Below are positions 53,119 through 61,533 of a stretch of DNA of 64,000 nucleotides, one piece after another. The notes beneath the pieces were generated by a model, which made no database searches, was not told where the DNA came from, and was given only the letters and a program-made list of their open reading frames with translations. Origin of the DNA: Mycolicibacterium monacense. GTDB lineage: Bacteria > Actinomycetota > Actinomycetes > Mycobacteriales > Mycobacteriaceae. Every line of letters starts with the position of its first letter. The stretch's first letter is position 1. The translations under genes were made by a program, and so were the position numbers. The DNA lies in assembly GCF_010731575.1 (NCBI RefSeq), contig NZ_AP022617.1, forward strand, positions 434,001 to 498,000, read 5' to 3'.

Positions 53119-53135
53119 TGGGAACGCCATTCCCG
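53119..53135. promoter_or_regulatory. GGGAA-type palindromic operator between TetR and the second Rieske gene
   Basis: TGGGAACGCCATTCCCG matches the copy at 52168-52184 in 16 of 17 positions, and the identity continues outward (CTAGGGT). It sits in the shared promoter of the minus-strand tetR and the plus-strand Rieske gene. Confidence 0.8.
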
Positions 53136-53188
53136 CTAGGGTTGAGAAATAGTGTCGATGGCGTATCCCAATCGATGAAGGAGTAATC

Positions 53189-54196
53189 GTGAACGGTCTA
53201 CCCAGCATGCAGCCGACCGGGTGGTTCCAGGTCGCGTGGAGTGCCGACCTGGCCGAGGGCGACGTCATCCCGTTGCGCTACTTCGGCGTCGAACTCGTCG
53301 CCTTTCGAGACCTGCAGGGGGCGGTGCACGTACTCAATGCCCACTGCCAGCATCTCGGCGCCAACCTGTCCAAGGGTGGCTGCGTCGTCGAGGACGGTAT
53401 CCAGTGTCCGTTCCATGGCTGGGTGTGGAACGGGGAGGGCCGCAACGTGCGGATTCCCTACGAGAACCGGCCGAATCGAGGTCGTAAGGTTCGGTCATGG
53501 CCGGTCACCGAACTCAACGAGTCCATCTACGTATGGCACGACGCCGCCGGGCGCGCTCCGATGTGGGAGGTGCCCGACGGACTGCGGGTGCTCGGCGAAC
53601 ACATTCACGATCGGGACTACTTCCCAGTCGGTCCGGAAGCCCGGCTCAAATTCGCCGGAATCCACGTGCATCCGCAAGTCATCGCCGAGAACGCCGTCGA
53701 TCCGCATCACTTCCGGTTCGTGCACAAGACCCCGATCAGTCCGGTCGTGCTACGGGAGGACACCGACGACGTGACGTGGTCGGCGAAGGTGGGTTTCGGC
53801 CGACGGTGGAGTGGGGGCGTCGACCAGCCGGGCGAGACGACCAACACCTTGGAGATCTACTGGTCGGGCCTCGGCATATCGTTCAACGGCGAGCACACCC
53901 GCGAGGGCTTTCGCGTCATCGCCATCTGCACCACTCCCGTCGACGATCACACATCAGACATATTCTCCACGTACTGGATTGACGAGGCCAACGGCAATTA
54001 CGACGAGCGCCTGACGGCTGCACAAGCCGCGCTGCCGGACGACATCGCGATTTGGGACAGTCAGGTGTACATGGATCCGCCGGGCCTCACCGCCTCCGAA
54101 GCCGCAGGGTTCCGGCAATTGCGCCGGTGGGCGCGTGGCTTTTATCCCGACGCGGAGCCTGCTGAGGACAAACTCGCGCCCTCCGGCGCCCACTGA
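53189..54196 (+). CDS. Rieske non-heme iron oxygenase, KshA-like (second)
   Basis: 335 aa. Rieske ligands: Cys53-His55 in HCQHLGAN and Cys73-His76 in CPFHGW. Mononuclear-iron motif ENAVDPHHFRFVH (Asp171, His174, His179). N-terminal PTGWFQVAWS is shared with the first Rieske protein. Start GTG 53189 has AAGGAG 6 bp upstream. The reductase gene follows 17 bp downstream, so this oxygenase and reductase form one operon under the GGGAA operator. Confidence 0.92.
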   Translation: MNGLPSMQPTGWFQVAWSADLAEGDVIPLRYFGVELVAFRDLQGAVHVLNAHCQHLGANLSKGGCVVEDGIQCPFHGWVWNGEGRNVRIPYENRPNRGRKVRSWPVTELNESIYVWHDAAGRAPMWEVPDGLRVLGEHIHDRDYFPVGPEARLKFAGIHVHPQVIAENAVDPHHFRFVHKTPISPVVLREDTDDVTWSAKVGFGRRWSGGVDQPGETTNTLEIYWSGLGISFNGEHTREGFRVIAICTTPVDDHTSDIFSTYWIDEANGNYDERLTAAQAALPDDIAIWDSQVYMDPPGLTASEAAGFRQLRRWARGFYPDAEPAEDKLAPSGAH

Positions 54197-54213
54197 TTCG
54201 GCCCAAACACCCA

Positions 54214-55251
54214 GTGCCCATTCCGAATTGGCCACTCACAGTGGCCGACGTCGTCGCCGAGACCGCCGACGCCGTCACCATCGTGTTCGACCCACCCAAT
54301 GGTTGCGATGTCGGTTACCGGCCTGGCCAGTTCCTGACGTTGCGAGTGCCGAGCGAGCGGACGGGGTTCGTCGCCCGGTGCTATTCATTGTGCAGCTCGC
54401 CGGACACCGACAAGCGGCTGGCTGTGACGGTGAAGCGTACGGCTGAGGGGTATGCGTCGAATTGGTTGTGCGACAACGTCCGTTCAGGTGATGAGTTCGA
54501 GTGTTTGCCGCCTGCTGGCGTTTTCAGTCCCGACCACTTGGACAGGGATTTACTGCTGATCGCCGGCGGCAGCGGCATCACCCCCATGATGTCGATCACC
54601 AAGTCCGTGTTGGTCCAGAGTCACGGGCGAGTGGTGCTCATCTACGCCAACAGGGACCCTGATGCCATCATCTTCGCCGCGGCGCTGCGCGAACTCGTTG
54701 CGGAGCATCCTGATCGGCTGACAGTCATCCATTGGCTGGAGAGTGTGCAGGGCCTGCCCAATGACGCGACCCTGACGCCGCTCCTCGCACCATTCGCGGA
54801 CCACGACGTCTTCATCTGCGGCCCAGCACCATTCATGAAGAGCGCGCGCAGTGCGATCGAAGGTCTGGGGACACCGCGCACCCAGATCCACATTGAGAAC
54901 TTTGTTTCCCTGTCCGGGGATCCGTTCGTCGACAGGCCGGTGAGTGTCGATCAAATCGGCGATTCTGCCGATGACCCGCTGACCGCCGAGGTGGTCGTTG
55001 AGCTGAACGGTTCGACCCACACGCTGACATGGACACCGAAAGACACTTTGATCGACCTGCTCGTCGATCAGGGAATCGAAGCGCCCTACTCCTGCCGTGA
55101 AGGCGATTGCGGCACATGCCAATGCGTTCTGATCGACGGGAAGGTCGAGATGGATACCCACGGCGCGCTCGACGACGACGATATCGCGGACGGTATTGTG
55201 CTGGGATGCCAAGCCCGGCCGGCCTCTGAGCGCATCAGGATCGAATTCTGA
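54214..55251 (+). CDS. Ferredoxin-type reductase (FAD, NAD(P)H, [2Fe-2S]; KshB/PaaE-like)
   Basis: 345 aa. FAD site RCYSLCSSPDT (about residues 54-65), NAD(P) site GGSGITPMMS (about 118-127) and a C-terminal plant-type [2Fe-2S] domain with CREGDCGTCQC and a final Cys in LGCQARP. This architecture is that of KshB, the electron donor for KshA-type oxygenases. It is the only such reductase in the window, so it likely serves both Rieske oxygenases. Start is GTG. Confidence 0.93.
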   Translation: MPIPNWPLTVADVVAETADAVTIVFDPPNGCDVGYRPGQFLTLRVPSERTGFVARCYSLCSSPDTDKRLAVTVKRTAEGYASNWLCDNVRSGDEFECLPPAGVFSPDHLDRDLLLIAGGSGITPMMSITKSVLVQSHGRVVLIYANRDPDAIIFAAALRELVAEHPDRLTVIHWLESVQGLPNDATLTPLLAPFADHDVFICGPAPFMKSARSAIEGLGTPRTQIHIENFVSLSGDPFVDRPVSVDQIGDSADDPLTAEVVVELNGSTHTLTWTPKDTLIDLLVDQGIEAPYSCREGDCGTCQCVLIDGKVEMDTHGALDDDDIADGIVLGCQARPASERIRIEF

Positions 55252-55390
55252 CGCCGGGTCGGCCCCGACCCGCCGGCGACACCGTACGTCGTTGACGATG
55301 ATCGTTGCATCGCGGGATCCGCTGTAGCGCAAGCCCGCTCGTTAGGCACCGAGCGCGTTCACGCTCCTACAAGAATCTATATTGTCGACG

Positions 55391-55418
55391 GTCCAACATC
55401 ATCTCACTTGTGTTGGAC
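55391..55418. repeat. Inverted repeat GTCCAACA-N12-TGTTGGAC
   Basis: 8-bp perfect arms (55391-55398, 55411-55418). It lies between the convergent reductase and membrane-protein genes, so a terminator is possible, but arms and spacing resemble the TetR operator candidate at 56343-56373 (GTCC[AG]ACA-N12/13-TGT[TC]GGAC). The rest of the 186-bp gap (55252-55436) shows nothing else clear. Confidence 0.6.
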
Positions 55419-55436
55419 AGTCCCCCTCGGCGTCGG

Positions 55437-56273
55437 TCAGGCTGCGACGGTGTCCTTCTCGGCGGCCGGCGACTGCGTCCGGGTCGACGGCATGACCATC
55501 TTGAACCCGACCCAGGCGTACGCGACCGACAGCATCGCTGACACCGTGGCGCACAGGTTGATGATGAGCAGCGAGGTGGTGGAGCTCATAGCCAAGCCGA
55601 TCGGGACGATGGTGGTCACGCCGACGCCGATGATGAAGCTCGGCACGAGGAGCACGAGGTAGGCGGGGCGCTCACGCACGAGCGTGGTCTTCCTGGCGGC
55701 ATGGACCAGCAGGGACACCACGAAGATGGCGGCGGTGTTGGAGAAGGCCATCCAGAGGGGGTATCCCCAGACCGCAATGGGCTGCTGCGTTCCGTAGTAC
55801 TGGTAGAGGCCGAGTTGGAGCATCGGCACCTCGAAGAACAACGTGAAGGGGATGGCCAAGGCGAACAGGCCCATCCACCGCTTCACGGCAAGGCCGGTCT
55901 CGAGGCGGGTGACCAAGTACAGGATCGCCGGGCCCCAGAAGACGGGGTACATGAACAACACCCACAGCGGGATGGTGCCGCTGAAACCGGTCAGCGAGGT
56001 CAGTGCGCCGGACTGGTGATAGGTGATGTCGACCATGTAGTCACCGAGAGGCTCGTAGAATACCGCGGCCAGCGCTCCGAGCGTGATCCAGAACATTTCG
56101 GAGCGTCTAGTAGTGCGCCACGTCCTGATGGCGTAGCCGAAGACCAGCGCTGCCAGGATCACTGTGACGGCCAGCATGGAGACTTGCCACGTCGTCGATT
56201 TGATCAGTTCCGGTGCCGGATCCTTGGGGATGAGATCCGCCCGCGTCGAAAGCTGGTCGAAGCCGTTCCACAT
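55437..56273 (-). CDS. Polytopic membrane protein, possibly AveC-like
   Basis: 278 aa with about seven hydrophobic segments (e.g. around residues 30-50, 60-80, 105-125, 145-165, 190-210, 220-245). Aromatic-rich loops (FYEPLGDYMVDITYHQ, PLWVLFMYPVFWGPA) recall the AveC-like spirocyclase membrane family, but this is by eye and uncertain. GAGGAG precedes the ATG. Divergent from a TetR gene with an operator candidate in between, so it is probably that regulator's target. Role may be membrane-bound lipid modification. Confidence 0.7.
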   Translation of the reverse strand: MWNGFDQLSTRADLIPKDPAPELIKSTTWQVSMLAVTVILAALVFGYAIRTWRTTRRSEMFWITLGALAAVFYEPLGDYMVDITYHQSGALTSLTGFSGTIPLWVLFMYPVFWGPAILYLVTRLETGLAVKRWMGLFALAIPFTLFFEVPMLQLGLYQYYGTQQPIAVWGYPLWMAFSNTAAIFVVSLLVHAARKTTLVRERPAYLVLLVPSFIIGVGVTTIVPIGLAMSSTTSLLIINLCATVSAMLSVAYAWVGFKMVMPSTRTQSPAAEKDTVAA

Positions 56274-56342
56274 GTCTGCTCCTCTGCCGCAGTCGTTCCC
56301 GCCAAAGACGTCGCGTTGGACACATATGACTCCAGTGTGGGA

Positions 56343-56373
56343 TGTCCGACAGAATAGGCCACTGTGTCGGACA
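56343..56373. promoter_or_regulatory. TetR operator candidate TGTCCGACA-N13-TGTCGGACA
   Basis: 9-bp perfect inverted repeat between the minus-strand membrane-protein gene (start 56273) and the plus-strand TetR gene (start 56405). Confidence 0.7.
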
Positions 56374-56404
56374 GGGTCAATATCTGCAGGTAAGCTCTGC
56401 AACC

Positions 56405-57052
56405 GTGACCGCGCATCCGCAGGTGAGTCGGGCTGCCGCCTGGGGCGCGGACCTGCCGCTCAACGAGGAGCAAGCGCGAGAGCGCCTGCTGGCAGCGGCC
56501 GAAGCGTGCTATGCGGAGCGCGGACCGACCAGCACCCGGATGAGTGACATCGCCAAGAAGGCGGGCGTCAACCGATCCACGGTGTACTACTACTTCCCGA
56601 CCAAAGACGCGATTCTCGTTGCCTCGTTCGTTCGTGCCCTTGACGGCGTGCTCGCCGCCGCCGACCATTGCTGGCGTACAGACGAGCCTTTCCTCGATCG
56701 TCTGGTCGCGGCGTGTCTTGCCGGAAATGCCGCAGCCCGCACATCGCCGGCCATCCGGCTACTCATTCACAACGACGAAGCGGCGCACACTTACCACGCG
56801 GCCGAGCACTCAGAGCTATGGCGTGACAAGCTCGCAGAAGCGCTCGGTCAGCGCATCGCCGGCGCTGCGGCGGCCGGGGAGGTCCGCGATGATCTCTCCC
56901 CGGACACGTTGGCCCGTTGGGTGACTCGAGTCAACTTCAGCCTCATGTCGGAGCCCGCCGGCGCAGAAGACGGCGGCGAGGAAGGAATACTCCGCAATCT
57001 GCTCGCGGCATCGCTCGCCCCGCGGACATCGGCCGGGACGTCACGGAGCTAG
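56405..57052 (+). CDS. TetR-family regulator
   Basis: 215 aa. HTH RERLLAAAEACYAERGPTSTRM and KKAGVNRSTVYYYFPTKDA (about residues 23-68). The start is GTG 56405. Its probable operator is 30-60 bp upstream, and the divergent membrane-protein gene is the likely target. The 3' end overlaps the convergent DUF2889 gene by 4 bp. Confidence 0.9.
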   Translation: MTAHPQVSRAAAWGADLPLNEEQARERLLAAAEACYAERGPTSTRMSDIAKKAGVNRSTVYYYFPTKDAILVASFVRALDGVLAAADHCWRTDEPFLDRLVAACLAGNAAARTSPAIRLLIHNDEAAHTYHAAEHSELWRDKLAEALGQRIAGAAAAGEVRDDLSPDTLARWVTRVNFSLMSEPAGAEDGGEEGILRNLLAASLAPRTSAGTSRS

Positions 57053-58065
57053 GCGCTGCGCATCTGGTCGATGAGCGCCTCGGTGTCGGCGACGCTGCGC
57101 AGCAGATCGTTGAGATGGGTGCACGTGCTGGTGCCGAACAACTCCTGCCGAACCCGGAAGTGCAGTTCGCGCAGCGTCATTCCGGCGATCCGCTCGGCGC
57201 TGGCCACTGCGCCCGGGCATTCCTGCCAGGGCAGCACTCGCGGAGTGGCGTGTGACTCGAGGATCACTCCGGTGTCGGCGTCGACAGCCGCGGCCAGGGT
57301 GTACTCGTGGATGATCGTCTCCACGGCGTCGGTCCGCACATAGGTGTCGCGGAACATGGCGTCGATGCCGATCCGCCCGTCACCGTCCTCGTAGACGTCG
57401 ATGCGCCGGCGCCGGCGCATGCCATGCAACGGCAACGGTTTCATCGGGTGCCACGCCCAGTCGTCGACATCGTGGTCGAGGTCCGGAGCCACCGGCCCGG
57501 TGACCACGGCAGGATCGCCGGCCTCGAACGAGGTCATCAGCAACCCGCCGGTCGCGAAGCCCGCGCACTGATCGGCAACCGGCAGATACCCGGACTTGGA
57601 GACGTCGCCGAGCGCACCCGAGGCCGAGAGCGCATGACCGGAGACCAGCGTCGCGACCGGAATGTCGTCGAGCAGCGAATAGCGCAGGTCGCGGGATGCG
57701 CGCAAGCCCGGGGCGGCCTTATCGGCCGCGGCGCGAAAACCGCTCATCGCCGGCGCGCCCGAAAGGTGCGATATCCCATCGACGGGCGGTGTGACCTCGA
57801 CGTGGCGGACGACGCGGGCGACCAACTCGATGGTGGCCGACATCTCGGCCTCGCCGAGCACGGAGGCGGTACCGTCCTGCGCCGTCCGCACGTCGCGGGC
57901 TCGACCCTCGAGGTGAACCGGGTCCAGCGTCCCCCCGGCGCGGGTCATGTCGATCGACGTGGTGCGCCGCGCGGAACCGGCCCGACGCGGTGGATTACCG
58001 ACAGTGGGTTCGTGCACCCCGTGTAGGGGATGGAGCCCGAGGGACGGGATGCCCAGGCCGGTCAC
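57049..58065 (-). CDS. DUF2889 domain protein
   Basis: 338 aa. RRTTSIDMTRAGG and LEGRARDV near the N-terminus, and the C-terminal GTSTCTHLNDLLRSVAD, are DUF2889 landmarks. The conserved His (CTHLND) and Asp/Arg residues suggest an enzyme, but no reaction is established that I can name. Start is GTG 58065. It is encoded downstream of DUF35 and thiolase genes in one minus-strand operon, so it is probably part of the same CoA-ester pathway. Confidence 0.8.
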   Translation of the reverse strand: MTGLGIPSLGLHPLHGVHEPTVGNPPRRAGSARRTTSIDMTRAGGTLDPVHLEGRARDVRTAQDGTASVLGEAEMSATIELVARVVRHVEVTPPVDGISHLSGAPAMSGFRAAADKAAPGLRASRDLRYSLLDDIPVATLVSGHALSASGALGDVSKSGYLPVADQCAGFATGGLLMTSFEAGDPAVVTGPVAPDLDHDVDDWAWHPMKPLPLHGMRRRRRIDVYEDGDGRIGIDAMFRDTYVRTDAVETIIHEYTLAAAVDADTGVILESHATPRVLPWQECPGAVASAERIAGMTLRELHFRVRQELFGTSTCTHLNDLLRSVADTEALIDQMRSA

Positions 58066-58074
58066 CCCCGGAGC

Positions 58075-58503
58075 CTATCCTTCGGGCCGGAAAGCGAAGG
58101 TCGCCAGCGACCGGCCGTCTTCGGTCTCCAGATTGGTCGTGGTCGACACCAGCCGCTGACCGATCTGCAACTGGTCGGGGGTGGCGCCCACGATCAACGA
58201 CTCGACCAGCACGCCCTCGGGCAATTCGACGAAGCCGACGACGTAGGGCTTGAACACGTCGGGGGAGCGGTTGCCCTTGTACGGCAGCGGCGGCGGGAAC
58301 TCCTGGGTGGTGTAGGTGTAAAGCGTTCCCGTGGTGGACAATTCGATCGCCTCGATGTCCTGCTGAATGTCGGCGTCCCCATCGAAGAGCTCGGGTCGCT
58401 CGGCGGGGAACTTCACCACGCCGGTCGATCGTCGGCGCGAGCCGAACAACACCGCACGGTCGCCGTCGACCCGGAACAATCCCTCAGTGATCAGTGCGGT
58501 CAT
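58075..58503 (-). CDS. DUF35 OB-fold protein without zinc-ribbon cysteines
   Basis: 142 aa. Typical DUF35 start LFRVDGDRAVLFGS and OB-fold TGTLYTYTTQEF, PYVVGFVELPEGVLVESLI. Where other members have a rubredoxin-like zinc ribbon (C-x2-C ... C-x2-C) this one reads GSRRRSTGVVKFPAERPEL, with no Cys in the protein. Such small proteins act as partner of thiolase-fold aldolases (ChsH2-Ltp2 type). Follows the thiolase stop by 1 bp, and the Ltp2-like gene is divergent nearby (60340). Confidence 0.85.
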   Translation of the reverse strand: MTALITEGLFRVDGDRAVLFGSRRRSTGVVKFPAERPELFDGDADIQQDIEAIELSTTGTLYTYTTQEFPPPLPYKGNRSPDVFKPYVVGFVELPEGVLVESLIVGATPDQLQIGQRLVSTTTNLETEDGRSLATFAFRPEG

Positions 58504-58504
58504 G

Positions 58505-59695
58505 TCAGGCCACCTCGATGACCATCGCCGCGCCCATGCCGCCGCCGGCGCACATGGACAGGACGCCGATGCCACCGCCGCGGCGGCGCAGTTCGTAGAT
58601 TGCCGAGGTGACCATGCGTGCACCGGTCGCCGCAATCGGGTGGCCCAGGCTGATGCCGGACCCGTAGACGTTGACGATGTCCTCGTCGAGTTGCAGCTCG
58701 CGGGCGCAGGCCACCGCTTGGGCGGCGAACGCCTCGTTGATCTCGAACAACGCCACATCCTCGAGCTTGCGGCCGGCCAACTCGAGCGCCTTCGGGATGG
58801 CCGTGATGGGCCCGCTGCCGGTCCGGTTCGGCGCCACGCCGACCGCACTCCACGACAACACATGTGCCAGCACCTCACTGGCGGTGTCCGGGGTGGTGAG
58901 TGCGACAACGGCGGCTGCGTCGTTGATGCCCGAGGAGTTGCCGGCCGTGACCGTGAATCCGTCGATCTCGGGGTGCAGCACCTTGAGCCCCGCGAGGGTC
59001 TCGATCGTCGACTCGCGCCGAGGATGCTCGTCCTGGGCGAACGTGATCGTGCCCCCGTCGGCCTGCGGGACCTCGACCGGCACGATCTCATCGACGAAGG
59101 AGCCGGCGTCGATGGCCTTGACGGCGCGTTGGTGGCTGCGCAACGCCCATTCGTCCTGCGCCTCACGGGAGATCCCGTACTGCACCGCACAGTTGTGGGC
59201 GACGGTGATGGACATGTCGAGGGCGGGAGCATCGTCGGTGGGGGGATGGGAGAACGGGAACCAGGGATCCTGGTAGTCCTCGGGTGACTTGCCGGTGGTG
59301 AACGGCTTGCGCTTGCGCAGAAGCGGTGTGGTGGAGCAGGACTCCATGCCGCCTGCCAGGATGGCGCGGCTCATGCCCGCAGCGATCTGGCCCGCGCCGA
59401 CGGCGATCGCCGACAGGCTGGACGCACACTGGCGGTTGACAGCGATCCCGGGGATGTCGGTCATGCCGAGGTCGACCGCGATGAAGCGGGCACTGTCACC
59501 GCCACCCTGGAGGCTCTCGGCGAGCACGAGGTCGTCGAAATCGGCGCCTGCCAGGCCGGACCGGTCCACGACCGCGGTGACCACTGGTTTCGCGAGTTCG
59601 ACCGCCGGCATGTTGGCCAGCGTGCCCCGGCGTGACGTTCCGATCGGTGTGCGGGCAGCGGCGACGATCACTGCCTTGGACGTCGATGCGGCCAT
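58505..59695 (-). CDS. Acetyl-CoA acetyltransferase/3-ketoacyl-CoA thiolase
   Basis: 396 aa classical thiolase with all four catalytic motifs: Cys90 in NRQCASSL, NEAFA, GHPIAATG and CAGGGMG. It should cleave a 3-ketoacyl-CoA or condense acyl-CoAs. First gene of the operon thiolase - DUF35 - DUF2889, divergent from a MaoC dehydratase. The divergent promoter has a nested inverted repeat (59746-59772). Confidence 0.94.
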   Translation of the reverse strand: MAASTSKAVIVAAARTPIGTSRRGTLANMPAVELAKPVVTAVVDRSGLAGADFDDLVLAESLQGGGDSARFIAVDLGMTDIPGIAVNRQCASSLSAIAVGAGQIAAGMSRAILAGGMESCSTTPLLRKRKPFTTGKSPEDYQDPWFPFSHPPTDDAPALDMSITVAHNCAVQYGISREAQDEWALRSHQRAVKAIDAGSFVDEIVPVEVPQADGGTITFAQDEHPRRESTIETLAGLKVLHPEIDGFTVTAGNSSGINDAAAVVALTTPDTASEVLAHVLSWSAVGVAPNRTGSGPITAIPKALELAGRKLEDVALFEINEAFAAQAVACARELQLDEDIVNVYGSGISLGHPIAATGARMVTSAIYELRRRGGGIGVLSMCAGGGMGAAMVIEVA

Positions 59696-59745
59696 GTTTC
59701 TCCCAAAGTCGTTTCAGGGGCTGGTGCCCGGTGATCGGGGCTAGT

Positions 59746-59772
59746 CTATACCGTTATATAGATAGCGGTATA
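59746..59772. promoter_or_regulatory. Nested inverted repeats in the thiolase/MaoC divergent promoter
   Basis: TATACCG (59747-59753) and CGGTATA (59766-59772) form a perfect 7-bp inverted repeat with a 12-bp spacer. CTATACCGTTATATAG (59746-59761) is a second, overlapping repeat and a variant of the CTATA motif at 15089 and 40559. Confidence 0.6.
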
Positions 59773-59798
59773 TCGGGTGACGGAGTTGGGAGCAGCAA

Positions 59799-60257
59799 GT
59801 GAAGGTGATCAGGTCCGTGGACGACGCGCTGGCGTTGATCGGCGAGGAACTCGGAGTCAGCCGTTGGGTGGACATCGACCAGAGCCGGATCGACGCCTTC
59901 GCCGACGTCACGATGGATCATCAATGGATTCACGTCGACGTGGAGAAGGCCAAGACCGAAAGCCCCTACGGCGCGACCGTCGCGCACGGCTTCCTCACCC
60001 TCTCGCTGATCCCCGCATTGAGCAAGGACAACTACCGCGTCGAGGACGCGAAGATGGGCATCAACTACGGGCTCAACAAAGTGCGATTCCTGTCTGCAGT
60101 CACGGCGGGCAGTCGTATCCGGGTGCTTTCTCACCTCGCCGCCGCCGACAAGGTCGCCGACGACACCGTTAACCTGACCGTGCGGCACACCGTCGAGGTC
60201 GACGGCGCCGACAAACCGGCAGCCGTCGTCGAACTCATCTCCCGGTGGGTGTTTTGA
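59799..60257 (+). CDS. MaoC-like (R)-specific enoyl-CoA hydratase
   Basis: 152 aa hotdog protein. The hydratase-2 catalytic pair is in DVTMDHQWIHVD (Asp40, His45), and VAHGFLTLSLIP is typical. It hydrates a 2-enoyl-CoA to (3R)-hydroxyacyl-CoA. Start GTG 59799. Followed by an Ltp2-like protein and FadD, so it fits a side-chain degradation module where the hydrated product is cleaved by a retro-aldolase. Confidence 0.92.
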   Translation: MKVIRSVDDALALIGEELGVSRWVDIDQSRIDAFADVTMDHQWIHVDVEKAKTESPYGATVAHGFLTLSLIPALSKDNYRVEDAKMGINYGLNKVRFLSAVTAGSRIRVLSHLAAADKVADDTVNLTVRHTVEVDGADKPAAVVELISRWVF

Positions 60258-60339
60258 TGGCTCCGGCGCCGAATGAAAGCGATGAAAGTATGTATGCATG
60301 GGTGACGGGCGCTGAAGCCGCACCGAAGGAGGCGGTCGA

Positions 60340-61533
60340 ATGACCGGCGGTCCGTTCGACGGAAAGGCCGTTCTCACCGGCGCGGGTAAGTCCCAGGTCG
60401 GCCGGCGTCTCGGCCGAACAGGGCTGGATCTCACCCTCGAAGCGGTACTTCGGGCCATCAGCGATGCCGGGCTCAGTGTCGACGACATCGACGGCATCGC
60501 GAGCTACCCGGGTCCCGGGGTGCCCGACGCCGGATTCTCCGGCGCCACCATTCAAGAGGTTCGAAACTCGCTGGGGCTGCGCTGCCGGTGGTATGTCTCG
60601 GCGATGGAGACCGCGGGCCAGATCGGGCCGGTGATCGAGGCGTGTATGGCAGTCAGTCTCGGCCTGGCCAACCATGTCGTGGTGTACCGGTCGGTGTGGG
60701 AGTCCACTGCCGCGCAGCAGGCCGGCGGCGGCCGCGCGTCAGTGCTGTTCGGTGGTGGGAAGCTGCCGCCGCACCTGGAATGGGTCGCGCCGTTCGGTGC
60801 GCTGTCGGCGGCGAACTGGCTGGCGATGCCGGCGCAGCGCTACATGCACGACTTCGGTTTGACCCGTGAGCATCTCGGCTACATCGCGATCAACGCGCGC
60901 ACCAATGCCGGCCGCAATCCTGACGCGATCTACCGCGAGCCGATGACGATGGACGACTACCTCGGCGCTCGGATGATCTCCGAGCCGCTCTGCCTCTACG
61001 ACTGTGACGTACCTTGCGACGGCGCGACGGCGGTCGTGGTTTCGCGCCGCGACGCCGCGGCCGGCCTGCCCCGCCACCCGCTGACGGTGGAATCCGTCGG
61101 CCCCGGCATGTTCGAGCGCGCCACCTGGGATCAGCGCTCGGACATCACCACCATGGCCGCCCACGATTCGGCCGCTACGCTGTGGCAGAACACGACGCTG
61201 ACCCCGGCCGACGTCGACATGGCGCAGCTCTACGACGGCTTCTCCTTCCTGACCGTGATGTGGCTGGAGGCGATGGGTTTCTGTGAGCACGGCAAGGTCG
61301 GCGAGTTCCTCGACGACGGTTCGCGCATCGCGTTGGACGGCGCGCTGCCGATCAACACCAGCGGCGGGCAACTTTCGGGCGGCCGTTTGCACGGTATGGG
61401 TTTCCTGCACGAGGCCTGCGTTCAGATGTGGGGCGAGGGCGGCGAGCGGCAGGTCCCGAGTACTCCCGAGGTGGTCGCCGTGGCTGTGGGCGGCGGACCG
61501 GTGGCGGGGTCGATGCTGCTGAGCAGCCGCTAG
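60340..61533 (+). CDS. Ltp2-like thiolase-fold retro-aldolase
   Basis: 397 aa. The thiolase Cys position reads AMETAG, with Glu90, so it is not a thiolase. The HDxF site reads QLYDGFS (Tyr298) and the C-terminal loop GGQLSGGRLHG (342-352). These changes are characteristic of Ltp2-type aldolases that release propionyl- or acetyl-CoA-like units from steroid side chains, where an active-site Tyr does the chemistry. A DUF35 partner is normally needed; the DUF35 gene at 58075 is the nearest candidate. AAGGAGG precedes the ATG. Confidence 0.87.
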   Translation: MTGGPFDGKAVLTGAGKSQVGRRLGRTGLDLTLEAVLRAISDAGLSVDDIDGIASYPGPGVPDAGFSGATIQEVRNSLGLRCRWYVSAMETAGQIGPVIEACMAVSLGLANHVVVYRSVWESTAAQQAGGGRASVLFGGGKLPPHLEWVAPFGALSAANWLAMPAQRYMHDFGLTREHLGYIAINARTNAGRNPDAIYREPMTMDDYLGARMISEPLCLYDCDVPCDGATAVVVSRRDAAAGLPRHPLTVESVGPGMFERATWDQRSDITTMAAHDSAATLWQNTTLTPADVDMAQLYDGFSFLTVMWLEAMGFCEHGKVGEFLDDGSRIALDGALPINTSGGQLSGGRLHGMGFLHEACVQMWGEGGERQVPSTPEVVAVAVGGGPVAGSMLLSSR

